From a virus: a stretch of DNA of 64,000 nt. Below are positions 27,486 through 38,800 of the stretch, one piece after another. The stretch is taken from positions 62,001 to 126,000 of the IMG/VR virus record IMGVR_UViG_3300042691_008788; one strand, 5' to 3'. A program made the translations under genes and the position numbers. The notes below the pieces were generated by a model that was not told where the DNA came from, did not search any database, and saw nothing but the letters and a program-made list of their open reading frames with translations. Positions within the stretch are counted from its first letter, which is position 1, and every line of letters begins with the position of its first letter.

Positions 27486-27902
27486 TTAGGGTTTCTTGCG
27501 ACCGATATGGTATTTCGGAACCAGTTCCCAATTGCTCTTGTCCTTGTGTGGGATTATCTTCATCTGAGCAAGGGAAACTATTGGATCTCCAGCCTTCTTC
27601 TTGTCAACCACATCGACAAGACCCCACTCCTCAAGAAGATTGGCAATGGTGTTCCGTCTGCCAATGTCTGTATCATCAATGTCTGTAGGCAGACCATCAA
27701 GAGCAAATAGTTCCTTGAAATGAACAATATAGAACTTGCCTCTCTTGTGGAGTATATGGCAACTCTGATACAACTTGTTTTCTTTCTTAGAGGAAACTCC
27801 TATGCGGGTAAGTGTTTCTCTTACTTTTAGGAAATCGTCCTCTGCCTTTAGTGTCACCTCAAGCAAGTCCTCTGCATTGAGGGAAAGTATTCTTTTTTCC
27901 AT
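27486..27902 (-). CDS. regA: RegA translational repressor
   Basis: RNA-binding protein that shuts off early mRNA translation. The sequence MEKRILSLNAEDLLEV, then VRETLTRIG, YQSCHILHKRGKFYIVHFK and DIGRRNTIANLLEEWG follows the RegA fold and its 5' to 3' position after gp62. I chose ATG 27902, which has GCGAGG six bases upstream, giving 138 residues (T4 RegA is 122). Upstream lies a 53-base gap carrying a late-type box. Confidence 0.9.
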   Translation of the reverse strand: MEKRILSLNAEDLLEVTLKAEDDFLKVRETLTRIGVSSKKENKLYQSCHILHKRGKFYIVHFKELFALDGLPTDIDDTDIGRRNTIANLLEEWGLVDVVDKKKAGDPIVSLAQMKIIPHKDKSNWELVPKYHIGRKKP

Positions 27903-27944
27903 ATCGACCTCGCCAATCAATCAAGCATGTGTGAATAACTGAAA

Positions 27945-27952
27945 TATTTAGC
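27945..27952 (-). promoter_or_regulatory. Possible late-type box GCTAAATA before regA
   Basis: GCTAAATA lies about 43 bases upstream of regA in an AT-rich gap. It matches TATAAATA in six of eight positions, so it is a weak call. Confidence 0.25.
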
Positions 27953-27955
27953 ATT

Positions 27956-28345
27956 TCAGATTCCTCCACGCATCTCGGATCCCCTTTTGAGGATCTTGGC
28001 TACGGTCTTCTTGTCCAAGGTCGCCTTTATCTCTTCTGCTTTCCTAACGGAACACCCAAAGATATCCATAATCTTTTGGGTAGTCTCTGCATCGTCTTTC
28101 TTTGCCCACTTTGCGAATCTTTTTCTTGGCCTCAGAGAGTGAAGCAGATACTCATACTGCATCTGCTTGTCCAAGTGGCAATGAAGATTCATCTCATTTG
28201 CATACATGATGGAGTCTGCAAACTGCGACAGACCTTTGTTCATGAGATAGGGGGCATATTCAGATGCCCCCCTCCCCTCATCACGGATAAGATTTACCTT
28301 GGTCTGGTTGATGCTGTTGAGAAAGTCGAATGGACTGTCGTTCAT
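27956..28345 (-). CDS. 62: Clamp loader small subunit (gp62)
   Basis: Partner of gp44 in loading the gp45 clamp. Matches to gp62 are FDFLNSINQTKVNL at the N-terminus, YAPYLMNKGLSQFADSIMYANEMN in the middle (positions 29-52) and MQYEYLLHSLRPRKR. At 129 residues it is shorter than T4 gp62 (187), as in cyanophage versions. Start overlaps gp44 stop by four bases. A GC-rich palindrome (28250-28271) lies inside the coding sequence. Confidence 0.9.
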   Translation of the reverse strand: MNDSPFDFLNSINQTKVNLIRDEGRGASEYAPYLMNKGLSQFADSIMYANEMNLHCHLDKQMQYEYLLHSLRPRKRFAKWAKKDDAETTQKIMDIFGCSVRKAEEIKATLDKKTVAKILKRGSEMRGGI

Positions 28346-29289
28346 TTCTTGAACTCGCAGGAAACCATCAGTTCGCTTAGACAGGCCATTGTGTTGATCT
28401 CCTGATCAGCCACGAATGCTGCCTTGTATTGATATTCAGCAATGGTAAGAATGGCCTGTGGGATCGACTGTGGCTCTAGGATGTCATGTAGACCATCATA
28501 GACGGAGCGGAACAAACCCACATGGTCATTGTCGATGTTGCTTGCCACCCACTTGCGAATCGATCCAAACTCCTTCTTCTTCATGAAGGCAATAAGATCG
28601 TTGATCTTGTCCGAAGCACTTGTGCCAAGTATGCCAACATCGATCTTTCCACCCAAGGAATACTTCTGAAGGTCATTGATGAGTCTGCGGAAGTCGGGGA
28701 ACCTACGCATGACAAGTTCAGCAACCACCTTCTGATCATACTCAATGTCCTCAGCATCAAGAATGGCACACACCCGCTTCAGCATCTGCTTGGCGAGTTT
28801 TGGCTTGTCTGATGATGGGATCTTGAAGTCGATGACCGTGCATCGTGAATGCAGAGGCTGAATGATTCGATTCTTGTAGTTGCAAGTCAGAATGAATCGA
28901 CAGTTCTTGGAGAACTCCTCCATAAAACCACGAAGTGCTGGTTGCATAGATTGTGGGTTGGAGTAGTCGAACTCGTCAAGGATGACCACCTTGGCCCCAC
29001 CGCTGAAAGAAACCGCACTTGCAAACTCGCGGATTCTTGTACGCAGGGTGTCGATATTTCCATCTTCAGAGCAGTTGATGAGGATGTAATCACACCTAAG
29101 TTCCTCACACAATGCCTTGGCAACGGTGGTCTTGCCTACACCAGGCCCACCCGACAGAAGCATGTTCTGAATCTGTCCTTGTTTGATTGTTTCCTCAAAT
29201 GTATTCAGAAGTTCAGGAGTAAGGACACAATCTGCAATCCTCTTTGGCCTGTACTTCTCTGACCACAGATATTCATCTGTAGCAAGCAT
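28342..29289 (-). CDS. 44: Clamp loader ATPase (gp44)
   Basis: AAA+ ATPase that opens the sliding clamp. Walker A is GGPGVGKT at residues 47-54, Walker B VVILDEFDY near 107, and the arginine-finger motif LHSRC near 148 is followed by a helical collar. The N-terminus WSEKYRPKRIADCVLTP is typical of clamp loaders. The 315-residue length equals the family norm (T4, 319). Confidence 0.95.
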   Translation of the reverse strand: MLATDEYLWSEKYRPKRIADCVLTPELLNTFEETIKQGQIQNMLLSGGPGVGKTTVAKALCEELRCDYILINCSEDGNIDTLRTRIREFASAVSFSGGAKVVILDEFDYSNPQSMQPALRGFMEEFSKNCRFILTCNYKNRIIQPLHSRCTVIDFKIPSSDKPKLAKQMLKRVCAILDAEDIEYDQKVVAELVMRRFPDFRRLINDLQKYSLGGKIDVGILGTSASDKINDLIAFMKKKEFGSIRKWVASNIDNDHVGLFRSVYDGLHDILEPQSIPQAILTIAEYQYKAAFVADQEINTMACLSELMVSCEFKK

Positions 29290-29297
29290 CTTTCACC

Positions 29298-29975
29298 TCA
29301 CTTGGTTTCTGGACGAAGAGCAATCCAATAGGTAACGCCGTTCTTTGCACCAGTCAACTTTGCAACTGCCGATCCGCCGATTTGGAACAAGTAGTCATCG
29401 GGAATCATCTTCAAAAGTTCAATGTCAAGATACACCGCAAAGGTTGATGGAGATTCATTGGTCTTAACCACCATGCTGTATTGATTTGACGAACCGTTGA
29501 TACCGATCTTACGGTCAAATGCAACGATCTTAATATCTGCACCATTGTTCTGAATGCAGATGGTGTCAAGTTGAAGAACGGATGCAGACCTCTGAATCTC
29601 CGTGATCTGATTTGCCGTTAGCACAAACTCTGCGGTCAGGGTTGGCATCTTGATGGTCTTGTCTGCCTTCTCCACCAACTTGGAGTCTGCATAGCAGTAA
29701 CGAACCGTGCTTCCATTTGGAGAATTCACCACAACAAACTTATCGCTGAAATTGAAGTCATAGTCTGGTTCCGAGAACAGACTTGTAGTCGCAATGAACT
29801 TGCCAAGATCGAAGATGGCAAAAGGAGAAGGAAAAGATTCATCGACCTTTGCCTCTGCCATTATGTTCTTGGCTGTAGAGACCGTGCGGATGACATTTCC
29901 CTTGTCCACATAGATGGATGAGCGAATGCCTGAAAAGTTCTTAAGGATGTCAAATGTCTTCTTGCTGATCTTCAT
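29298..29975 (-). CDS. 45: Sliding clamp (gp45)
   Basis: Trimeric DNA clamp for the polymerase and, in T4, the activator of late transcription through gp55/gp33. At 225 residues it matches T4 gp45 (228). MKISKKTFDILKNFSGI, FAIFDLGKFIATTSLF and YLDIELLKMIPDDY correspond to the clamp strands. A strong GGAGGAC ribosome site precedes ATG 29975. Confidence 0.93.
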   Translation of the reverse strand: MKISKKTFDILKNFSGIRSSIYVDKGNVIRTVSTAKNIMAEAKVDESFPSPFAIFDLGKFIATTSLFSEPDYDFNFSDKFVVVNSPNGSTVRYCYADSKLVEKADKTIKMPTLTAEFVLTANQITEIQRSASVLQLDTICIQNNGADIKIVAFDRKIGINGSSNQYSMVVKTNESPSTFAVYLDIELLKMIPDDYLFQIGGSAVAKLTGAKNGVTYWIALRPETK

Positions 29976-29978
29976 GAT

Positions 29979-30173
29979 TTAGTCCTCCTCCTCAAGGTCG
30001 TCCATGAGGTCTTCGTCAATGTCTTCACCACCATTTACCATGTCTTTTACATCGCGCAGATGATGCTTGCTTTCATGTCTGTGTCCTCTGCGTTCGTGCT
30101 TTCGACCGCGAGAGGATGAGCGTCCACCCGCAAATGGGTCGTGATCTCCGTTGTCCTTCCAGTTCCTGCTCAC
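29979..30173 (-). CDS. Small basic/acidic protein of unknown function (64 aa)
   Basis: The N-terminal half is rich in Arg, His and Ser (RGRKHERRGHRHESKHH). The last 18 residues are almost all Asp and Glu. The ATG overlaps the stop of the previous gene (ATGA) and the gene lies four bases before gp45. Its position matches the small RNA-polymerase-binding gene rpbA region of T4, but no sequence similarity can be asserted. Confidence 0.55.
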   Translation of the reverse strand: MSRNWKDNGDHDPFAGGRSSSRGRKHERRGHRHESKHHLRDVKDMVNGGEDIDEDLMDDLEEED

Positions 30174-30604
30174 TTCTCATTCTCCTTCTCAATCAGTAGT
30201 TGAGACAAGTAGTCTACACCAAATGTGTTCTCAATCAACCTCTTTCTCTCGTTATTCTCCGAGATTGTCAGAGGAATATAGTTGCTGAATCCTGGCATTT
30301 GTTTCGGGCAATGAACTCTAGGATAGTCCAATTTTGAATAATGCCCATCATCAACATTAGTCAGTTGTGTCTGTCCAAAATCTCCACAGTTGCAAGCACG
30401 ACATATGAATGATTTTGGATATTTCTTGCTTTCTTCTCGCTCTTCACATGGCGATAAGCCCATCTCTGATGATCCATGACAGGATATCTCACGAATGTCT
30501 TTTATCTCTTCCGACACAGTTGCTCCTGCAAGTCCACGCGAGATCAGAGAATCTGCAAACTGCCAAGCCTTGGTGAATCTATTTCTGAGAAAGTAGTCTT
30601 TCAT
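30170..30604 (-). CDS. Cys-rich conserved phage protein (144 aa)
   Basis: Contains FICRACNCGDFGQTQLT near residue 66 and YPRVHCPKQMPGFSNYIPL near 94. Together with earlier Cys residues these could bind zinc or an iron-sulphur centre. Starts ATGA-coupled to gp46 and ends coupled to the 64-residue gene. The motif combination resembles cyanophage hypothetical proteins in the gp46-gp45 interval. Function unknown. Confidence 0.6.
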   Translation of the reverse strand: MKDYFLRNRFTKAWQFADSLISRGLAGATVSEEIKDIREISCHGSSEMGLSPCEEREESKKYPKSFICRACNCGDFGQTQLTNVDDGHYSKLDYPRVHCPKQMPGFSNYIPLTISENNERKRLIENTFGVDYLSQLLIEKENEK

Positions 30605-32328
30605 TGGTTTATCCTGCTGAAGTTGTTCTTCTTGCTGAATGTAAGCACATCTTGAAACTTATCTACAAGTTGATCAGTCTTGTGCGAAATGACAAACACA
30701 TTGCATCTCTTACCAAGGGTTCTGATCAGTTTCATAAACTCGTCCATGCCTGTACTATCAAGGCTTGAATCAAACACTTCATCAAGAACCAAGATATTGC
30801 AGTTGGTGCTATTCTTCAATCGTGCGATCTCTCTCCATGCAAGAAGAAGAGAAAGATCGATACGCATCTTTTCTCCTTCGCTGAAAGAAGCATAGGTAAA
30901 CTCATCCCTATGTCGTGACTTGATTGTTTCATTGAAACTCTCATCAAGATTGAACTGTACGAAGAAGTCCATACAAGCGAGATAGTGATTGATCAACTTA
31001 TTCATGATTGGCAAATAGTGCTTGATCACTCTCGTCTTGATTCCGCTATCCTTGAGTATACCCTGTGCTGATGAGAGAAGTTTTTGCTCATCCTGTTTTT
31101 CATCGTAGTGCTTCTTGGCATCATCACACTTGTTCTCAAGTTGGTCTAGTGTGTCTTGTTCTGTTTGAAGATTCTGCTGCGATTTTTTGATCTTGTCGGC
31201 ATCAGAAGATAGACGCTCAATCATTTTCTCTGCTACGGCTAGTTTCTGTCTATGTTCGTTCAATATTGTCTGAAACTTATCGTAGTCCTGTTCCACATTG
31301 GTCAACTTATTGTCAGTAATGAATTTTTCCTCAACCGCTATTCTTTTCTCAACATCAAGAACCGCAATACGCATCTCTTCGCGCTTTGTCTTCTTGCTGT
31401 CTATCTCTCTGTTCCTATGCTGCTCTGTAAGAGGCTGTCCACATGACGGACAAGGAACTTCCTCGGTTGTCATTATCATAGACAACTCCATATCAATGGT
31501 GTTCAACTTGTTGTCAAGAGTGGAACGGATCCTCTTCAAGTCTGTGATGGTCTGTTCCTTCTTGCGCTTCAAGTCCCTGTTTTTTGATAGATTACTCAGA
31601 GTGTTTCCACCCTTGACAACAACAGAAGATAGAGAATCCCGAACTACTTCATTTTTCTTTATCTCTTCATCGATACCTTCAAGGGACGAGCGACTCTTTT
31701 CCTCAAGAGCATCAAGATACTTTTTCTGAGTATCCTTCTTGCTCTCAAGAATCTCCATTGTGGTTTCACAGGTGCGAAGGTCTTCCTTGTTGGAGGAGAC
31801 TCTGTCCTTCAAAACAGTATTCATTGAAGAAAATACGCTGATGTCAAGCAAAGACTCAACGATGGCGCGTCGGTCTGCGGCGGGTAGACGCATGAAAGGC
31901 ACATAGTTGGTAGATCCAAGAATGACAACTTGACAGAATGCCTTGTATGACATCTTGAGAATCTGTTCCTCAAGCATCTTCTGATAGTCCTTGGACTTGG
32001 AGTCCTGATCTATCATCTTGTCATCTTTATGGATCTCAAATAACTTTGGAGCAAGTCCTCGTCGGATAAGATACTTCGTGCCACCGATCTTAAAGATGCA
32101 TTCAACCACACAGTCCTTGGTGTTGATGCTGTTGGCGAGTTGCGGAATGTTTATGTTGCGGAACGGCTTGCCGAATAGACAGAAGGTCAAGGCATCAAGG
32201 AAAGTCGTCTTTCCCGCACCATTTTCTCCACAGATCAGAGTCATCTCTGACTTGTCGAGTTTTAGTTCAGTCCAATAGTTACCGTATGAAAGAAAGTTCT
32301 TCCAGCGAATGGATTCAAAGACGATCAT
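30601..32328 (-). CDS. 46: Recombination nuclease subunit gp46 (SbcC/Rad50-like)
   Basis: ATPase subunit of the exonuclease that resects DNA ends. Walker A is GENGAGKTT at residues 34-42, the long coiled coil spans about 180-400 with the zinc hook CPSC at 293-296, the ABC signature is FSEGEKMRIDLSLL near 480 and Walker B NILVLDEVFDSSLD near 515. Length 575 (T4, 560). Its partner gp47 lies more than 9 kb upstream here, separated by structural genes. Confidence 0.95.
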   Translation of the reverse strand: MIVFESIRWKNFLSYGNYWTELKLDKSEMTLICGENGAGKTTFLDALTFCLFGKPFRNINIPQLANSINTKDCVVECIFKIGGTKYLIRRGLAPKLFEIHKDDKMIDQDSKSKDYQKMLEEQILKMSYKAFCQVVILGSTNYVPFMRLPAADRRAIVESLLDISVFSSMNTVLKDRVSSNKEDLRTCETTMEILESKKDTQKKYLDALEEKSRSSLEGIDEEIKKNEVVRDSLSSVVVKGGNTLSNLSKNRDLKRKKEQTITDLKRIRSTLDNKLNTIDMELSMIMTTEEVPCPSCGQPLTEQHRNREIDSKKTKREEMRIAVLDVEKRIAVEEKFITDNKLTNVEQDYDKFQTILNEHRQKLAVAEKMIERLSSDADKIKKSQQNLQTEQDTLDQLENKCDDAKKHYDEKQDEQKLLSSAQGILKDSGIKTRVIKHYLPIMNKLINHYLACMDFFVQFNLDESFNETIKSRHRDEFTYASFSEGEKMRIDLSLLLAWREIARLKNSTNCNILVLDEVFDSSLDSTGMDEFMKLIRTLGKRCNVFVISHKTDQLVDKFQDVLTFSKKNNFSRINQ

Positions 32329-32343
32329 TGGTCACTCCACCTG

Positions 32344-32351
32344 TATTTATC
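32344..32351 (-). promoter_or_regulatory. Possible late-type box GATAAATA before gp46
   Basis: GATAAATA includes the TAA stop of the preceding gene and lies 16 bases from the gp46 ATG, with GGTGGAG between. In T4 gene 46 is early, so this may be chance. Confidence 0.3.
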
Positions 32352-32841
32352 GGGTGGACTCTAGATCAAGGTAAGGATTTTTTGAAGAAAACCAAAGAGG
32401 AGTTGTGCTATTCTTCCAAGCCGCAAATCGCGACTTTTCTCCGATGTAATACTTTCTATATGCTACCACAGCATCAACATCCTTGTATTGTTCTGGCATT
32501 GCCTGTGCAAAAGGAGTCAGTTCCTTGATTGGAATATTTGGTGGGTAGTTGGCATGACACCACCGAATGATGTCTTCGCTCTTATGAATCTTGCCATATC
32601 TCTTTGTGTATTCGTCACATAGAGCAAGACCATGCAGACACAGCCAATTGTAGTTGGCTATGCTTGCTGATGCCCACAGAGTGCATGGATGCTTTCTATG
32701 GGTTGGTTTGTATGTCGCAGTCCCCTCTGGGTGTGCAGAACAAAGCATCTGCGCTGTTTCCAAAATCATCTTGACAATATGCTTATCGCACATGTCTTGT
32801 GCTGCCTTGCGTGGATTGCTGTTTACTACAAAGATGTTCAT
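32347..32841 (-). CDS. Conserved phage protein, possible DNA-repair type (164 aa)
   Basis: Typical features are MNIFVVNSNPRKAAQDMCDK, HIVKMILETAQMLC, THRKHPCTLWAS and NYNWLCLHGLALCDEY. This widespread phage family is, as I recall, sometimes annotated as pyrimidine-dimer glycosylase-like; I cannot confirm that here. Conserved His, Lys and Trp residues suggest an enzyme. It has its own sigma70-type promoter within the end of the giant gene, so it is probably early. The end overlaps a late-type box. Confidence 0.65.
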   Translation of the reverse strand: MNIFVVNSNPRKAAQDMCDKHIVKMILETAQMLCSAHPEGTATYKPTHRKHPCTLWASASIANYNWLCLHGLALCDEYTKRYGKIHKSEDIIRWCHANYPPNIPIKELTPFAQAMPEQYKDVDAVVAYRKYYIGEKSRFAAWKNSTTPLWFSSKNPYLDLESTR

Positions 32842-32847
32842 GGCGAG

Positions 32848-32876
32848 AGCATAACCTAATAAGTGAGTGGTGTCAA
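32848..32876 (-). promoter_or_regulatory. Promoter for the 164-residue gene (TTGACA-N17-TATGCT)
   Basis: The perfect -35 TTGACA at 32876-32871 lies just after the stop codon of the giant gene. The -10 TATGCT at 32853-32848 is 17 bases away and seven bases before the ATG. It restarts early transcription downstream of the structural insert. Confidence 0.65.
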
Positions 32877-35800
32877 CTATGAGTAGATCGGAATATTTTC
32901 AAAGGCTATGTCTGCAAACTGCGGTAGGCTTTGCTTGATTGCCTGTAGACCAGATGAAGAAAGTTTGAAGTCTTTGTTTCCATAATTTAAGAACCATCCA
33001 GATCCTCCAGCCACACTTGCAAAAGTTATACCACCAATAGTAAACCCACCATAAAGAGTTCCACTTGCAGAATATACCTTCTCAAAGAAAGCATATGTTG
33101 CCCCCGTTGTCGTACCTATACAAACATTGTTGTTTGCTATCACAAGATTAGATGGATTGTTTATCTGAGATAGATTTAGTTGAATGTTTGTTCCATCAAA
33201 AGACATTATGCTGGTTAGATGAGGATATTGACTCACCCAAGGCAAATTTCTGATGTCAACCTTGTTGTATAAACCGAAATAATCGCTATTACCTTGCTGC
33301 ATGGTGGCTTCACCATAATTTGTTTCATAGTACGAGTACGGAGTATATCCATATCTACGATCCGTTGTTGGAATTGTACTAGACCTTTCAAGCCACTCAT
33401 CTCCATCAATGTTAAATGTGGAATACTTGAGTCCATTTGCTTTCCATAGACTGTTCCAGTTTCCTTCATTGAATTTCACAAATGTTGATGGTCTAGTACA
33501 TTCTATGAAAATATTGTTATTGATTTTGATGTTTGTTCCGCCGATGAAGATGGCGTTGTCAACATCAGACATTGTGCTACCGCATCGATAGAACACATTT
33601 CTTATGATGTTGTCGCCACCACCGCTGTAATCGAAATATATTGCACAAGCATTGTGTAGAGAATCAACTCCGCATATTCCATAATAAGGTCCACCTGGCA
33701 AGCGGGATCCGATGTTGTTAAAGAAGTTTCCACGAATGACATTTCCCACATGAGATGGGTCTGCATACTTGTAGACAGCACCCATGTCATCGTTGTAGAA
33801 ATTTAGATTTGTGAAGTTGTTTGACTCTATTATATTGTTGTTACCAGAGTAGTCTATTCCCTTTCCATTTCCATCAGCAATCAATGTCTTTTGTATGATG
33901 TTTCCGACACCAGACATTTGAATTGCAGCACCGTTTGAACTGGAAAGTCTACCGAAAGACTTTATAACACAGTTGCTTACTACATTGCCAGATCCCGATA
34001 GTGTTTGTCTATTTCCACCAGTTAGAATTATTCCCTTGAGTCCAATGTTTCTTATATCGCAATTATCAACCGTGGCGGTAGTTCCATCAAGAATGACAAC
34101 GCCATTTTTTCTCATATTCCGAATCTTGCAATTTTTCACCACTACATTGTTGCACTGATTTATCTCAACCGCAGAACCAGAGCATGTATCAAATATCAAA
34201 CCATCTATAACAATATTGTCACTTCTGTATAGTTTGAACAAAGATGCCAATGTATCTCGCGTGTTACTCGGATCCTTTGTTTGTATAACCTTAGATGCAT
34301 CATATTCAGGTGTTCCATCGCTCCAATCAACACCACTAGATGTTCTTGAAGAGGACACCCGAATCTTTGTTCCAGAAGTTATTCCAACTGGAGGTATAAA
34401 ATACAGAGTATCTGATAGACCAGAGGTGAGAGAACCAGAGTTCAATCTGTTTCTGCTGATGTAATACTCACCAGCAGTGTCGAGTTCTTCAGGGACATTA
34501 AGAGCAAACCATCTTCTTGGTGAGGGATTTGCTGGAACATATGATGTACATGATGTAACGCCAGCGATTCCATATGCCGAATCAGACGAGCGAACCGTGA
34601 TATTTCTTGTTGCTGTGTTTATAGAATCGATTCTATAGGCTTCATCATTCCAATCAAATCGCCAGAAGCCATGAACATAGATGTCACTGTTTGGCCCAAC
34701 TCTATCAGACCATCTTGTTATTCCACTATAGTCTATTCCATAGCACACACCAGAAGGATATCTAAACACCCCGAAAGTAAATCCTGGTGATGTAAAGGCA
34801 GATCCAGAACCAGATTCAATAACGCTTTCGATTATTGCACTTGAATCAAAACTAAATTCCGATGATTCCGCTCCAGTTGCTATGCTTGGGAATCTTGCTA
34901 GTGTGAGTGGTTCACCATTGAATGATATTTCAGGAAGTGTTGGTATGTCTTTGAAGCCAAGTCTTCTTCCGTTATAGACATCAACAGTAACACCAGCAAT
35001 AGGATATATTGGCTGTGTATATCTTATGTTTCCGAAAACGCCGACATCTATCATGCCGAAACCATTTCCATCATTCAAGTTGACCTTGTATATGCTTCCG
35101 CGAACAGATGGCTTGAACCTTTCGTACATAGGATCAGCACTGTTTATCAAGGTCACACCAGCAACATCTAGAGTCTTTGCACCAGTGATTATTACTGAAT
35201 CTTGTTGAGTAGCACGAATCGTCAATGGTTTGTCCGCTTCGCCACTGTGAGTAGAATTAAATTCCACAGTTTCCCCAAACAACTCGTAAACACCAGGCAT
35301 CATATCAATAATGATTGGCAAAGTACCAGTATAGGATGCAGCAATATTCAACGCTCTTCCTATTGTTTGAACTGGCGACGAAACACCATCAGAGGCATCA
35401 TCTCCGCTCATGGAAGAAACACTTATTGTGTAGTAATCTGGAGTTGCATTAAACTGGCTTTGATATACAGGAACGCCATAGGATGCAGGAGCCTCCAACC
35501 AAACTCCTCTCTCACCAGATGCAATTGCAATAGTATCAGGAAGATTTGGTTGACTTGTTCCTTGCTTTACAAACACATTCTTTCCTGCTGGTGCCGTGAG
35601 TCTCCATAGTCTCTTATTTGGATCGTTTGTATATGCACCACTTACAAGTATATTTGTACCAGCCTGATGCAGATCGATTCTGTCCACAAGACCCGAGGTA
35701 GAACCAGTAGAGTCACAAGGAGCAGCAACCTTATTTCCACTTATTTCTCTCCATTCTACAAGTGCAGAATTTACTCTACTTAGATCTTTACCAGCAGGGT

Positions 35801-38800
35801 CTCTTGTATTGAATACGATAAACTGATTTGTTCCAGCAAGACAACTGTGGAAAATATCTTCTTTATAGTATTCTTCAGAAAGTGGTCCCGTGAATCCAAC
35901 AGAATTGTTGAAGACATTATGTGGACCAGAAATTATAAGGAAATTCAATCCCTCTGATGGTGCCTGTGGCCTTGATCTCAGAATTGCTCTTACTTTCTTT
36001 TGATTGTGTATCAATCCTTGATATGCCTTATTTCCAAATGTTATTCCTCCCTCTGATACAGGGTGAAATCCAAATCTTTTTCCAAACCTAATAGATTCAT
36101 CAGATGACACAGATGGAGGATATCCATAATCTCTTATGAGATAATCTGCCATTTCAGCATACAAGTGATGTGAATGTCCATAGCCAGGAAGTTTTATTGC
36201 TACCCTAGACAATCCACCTGGGTCAACACCATATCTTGCTTCTGCTGGTGTCATTTCATGTACTTCAGATGAAGTCACTATAGTGTTCTGAAATCCAGGA
36301 GTTTCTCTCAATGAATCTCCTATTATCTTTGATTTCAAATCACCTTGTGTAAACACATAAAGTGCTGTAGACCAAGCAAATGCAGTTTGTCTAGTTTCAT
36401 CACTTTGATATGCATTTTTGAAGTCTTGTCTGCTTGCCACATTCGTGAAGTAAGACAATAATGCTTCGGCACTTGCTCCACAAGCACCAGCAAATCCATT
36501 TGGATCCATATAGGTCAATCCATCATACCAATGCTTAAACTCCTGAGCAAATGTTCTATTTGTAATGCTTGATGTGATACCATTGAATCTGGCATCGTTC
36601 ACTATTGCATATGTCTGACGAGCATCTGGTATAACTTTGAAGCCATTGTTTGGATCATTTGCCCAATTCAATAGTGCTGCTGTGCTTCCAAGATCTGTTC
36701 TTGACAAATAAGGACCAGCAACTGCAAACTGATCTCCCCATGCTTCTGAATCATCGTGAAGATATTTGAATAACATTTCATCATTTTTGGCTTGACTCAA
36801 GAAGTTCAAGAATGACTGTTTTGCTACAGATCTATTTTCATATGCCCATGGAGTCAAGAACCTGATTGGGTTTGTGTCTGTAAATGCACCCCATGTTCCG
36901 CCAAACTCTGTACTTAGGAATGTGAGTCCACCAGCGGCACCAGTGTATGTCGTTCCATCTGTAAGTTTCTTAAAGTAATAGTGTGGTTCACGATGGAATC
37001 CAGGAGGTCCATCAAGAAGCCAGTACTGTGGTTTAAGCATTCTTCTTTCATATGGTATCTGAGCAGCCAATCTCTTATGTGCGCCAAAAATGTCCGAATA
37101 TGTGTCTGAAGTAAATGTCATTCCCGCAGTTGAACCTGGTCCATCTCTATATCTGAAATAGTTCAAATCTACACCAGGTGTATTATCAACATGAAGCATT
37201 GGGACTATAGAAGGATAAAGCGATTGACCGTCTGGTCCTGTTGCTGCTGGTGTCCACGAAACTCCCCATACCGCAAAATCCAATGCTCTAAAGAATCCAG
37301 TTCTTGAAGTGTCGGGAGGATCAATCAATCCGTTTACAAGTTCTTCATGTAGTTCGTTGAAGTACAACGAATCAAGACCAGTTGTAATCCCACCTTTCAT
37401 GCAAGCATACAGCAACTCAAACTCGGATGTCCTCGCAAACCCAGTCCAGAAATTCTGTGGTGGTTTTGTTGGTGTCTTTCTATTTGGAAATGGGAAGTTT
37501 GAAACAACTGCCGCATTTCCAATCATTTCCATATTTGGTCTAAACTTATTGTTTAGTGTCTTGTCAAACCATCCAGACTTATTGAGATGATTGTAATAAC
37601 CAACGCCATCATGGAAGTAATCAACTATACTCATGTTGAGTGCCAACATGGTTGGATACAAATAGAACAATCTAAATCGTCTGTCGTTTATCCATGGTAC
37701 TTGTTGTTCGAAATCTCCATTAAATATTGTTCCAGTTACACCTTTCCATGAGATATCACCGTTGTTTTCCACCTCTGTGAAAACATTGTAAAAGAATGGA
37801 TACGCACTCATCACTGATTTGTTGCTATCAGAGGAATCTTCTGGTGTGCATACTGCCATTATCTCGCCAAGTTCACTTGTTCCACAGATACCCATACCCC
37901 AAATCGAATTAGAATAGGTAAGACCCCATTTTCTCTGTCCAAGCAACATGTCATGACCTGATGTAAACAAGTCGTTGGCTTTGTCGCTATCCAAACACCA
38001 GTGTCTTGGATTTGTGTCTCCATTGAATCTTCTCTGATCATTTCGCGTTGGATCAATTAGCCCAACATCATCCTTGAACATGTATTGAGCAAATCGCTCA
38101 ACACCAAGAACAACACCACCAGTTGCATCTGGACCAGAGTCACCGAATGTATAGTTGTATTGATCCCTTGCCCATTCTACTGGAATATTCTCGACATAAC
38201 TTGCACCAGAACTTGCGATGTTTGTCCACAAGGTATAACCAGGTGCTTGCCATTGATGGAATGTTCTTTCTATAACTGCACTTGCATCCATGATGACATG
38301 TGCAAATCCATCATTTGGTGACTTGAATTTTTCCTTCCAATGTGATACTGATGCATCAAGTCTCCACTTGAAGTAATCTTTATTTCCTTCTACTGTTGGA
38401 TCTTTGTAAAGACCAAAAGGAATACGCATCTCAAAGCCAGTTCCATATGGAAGGCATCCAAGATAAGCGATGAACTCCATTGAGTTTCCCCATGCTGCGG
38501 ACAAATCATTCAAGGATTGGAGAAGTCTGTTGCCGTAACCATAGGAGATGCCAACAACATCAGTCATCGGAGGTTTGAAAGTAAGTTCCGTCAAGTCTTG
38601 TGGACTATCGGGAAAAGTCATTCCATTGAATAGAATCAGAGTTTCATAAGCAAAGCAAAGTCCCGCTCTTTCGTTTACTTGCCCCCACCAAGTTGAATAA
38701 GTCAGTGCTTCGGGATATCGAATCCACGGAGAACCAACCAGCACTTGATCAGCAGAGTATCCACCACCAGTTCTTCCGTAATCATTAAATCTAACTCGCG

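Noticed and set aside
28250-28271. Hairpin considered as a terminator
   Set aside because: No T-run follows on either strand and it lies inside gp62.
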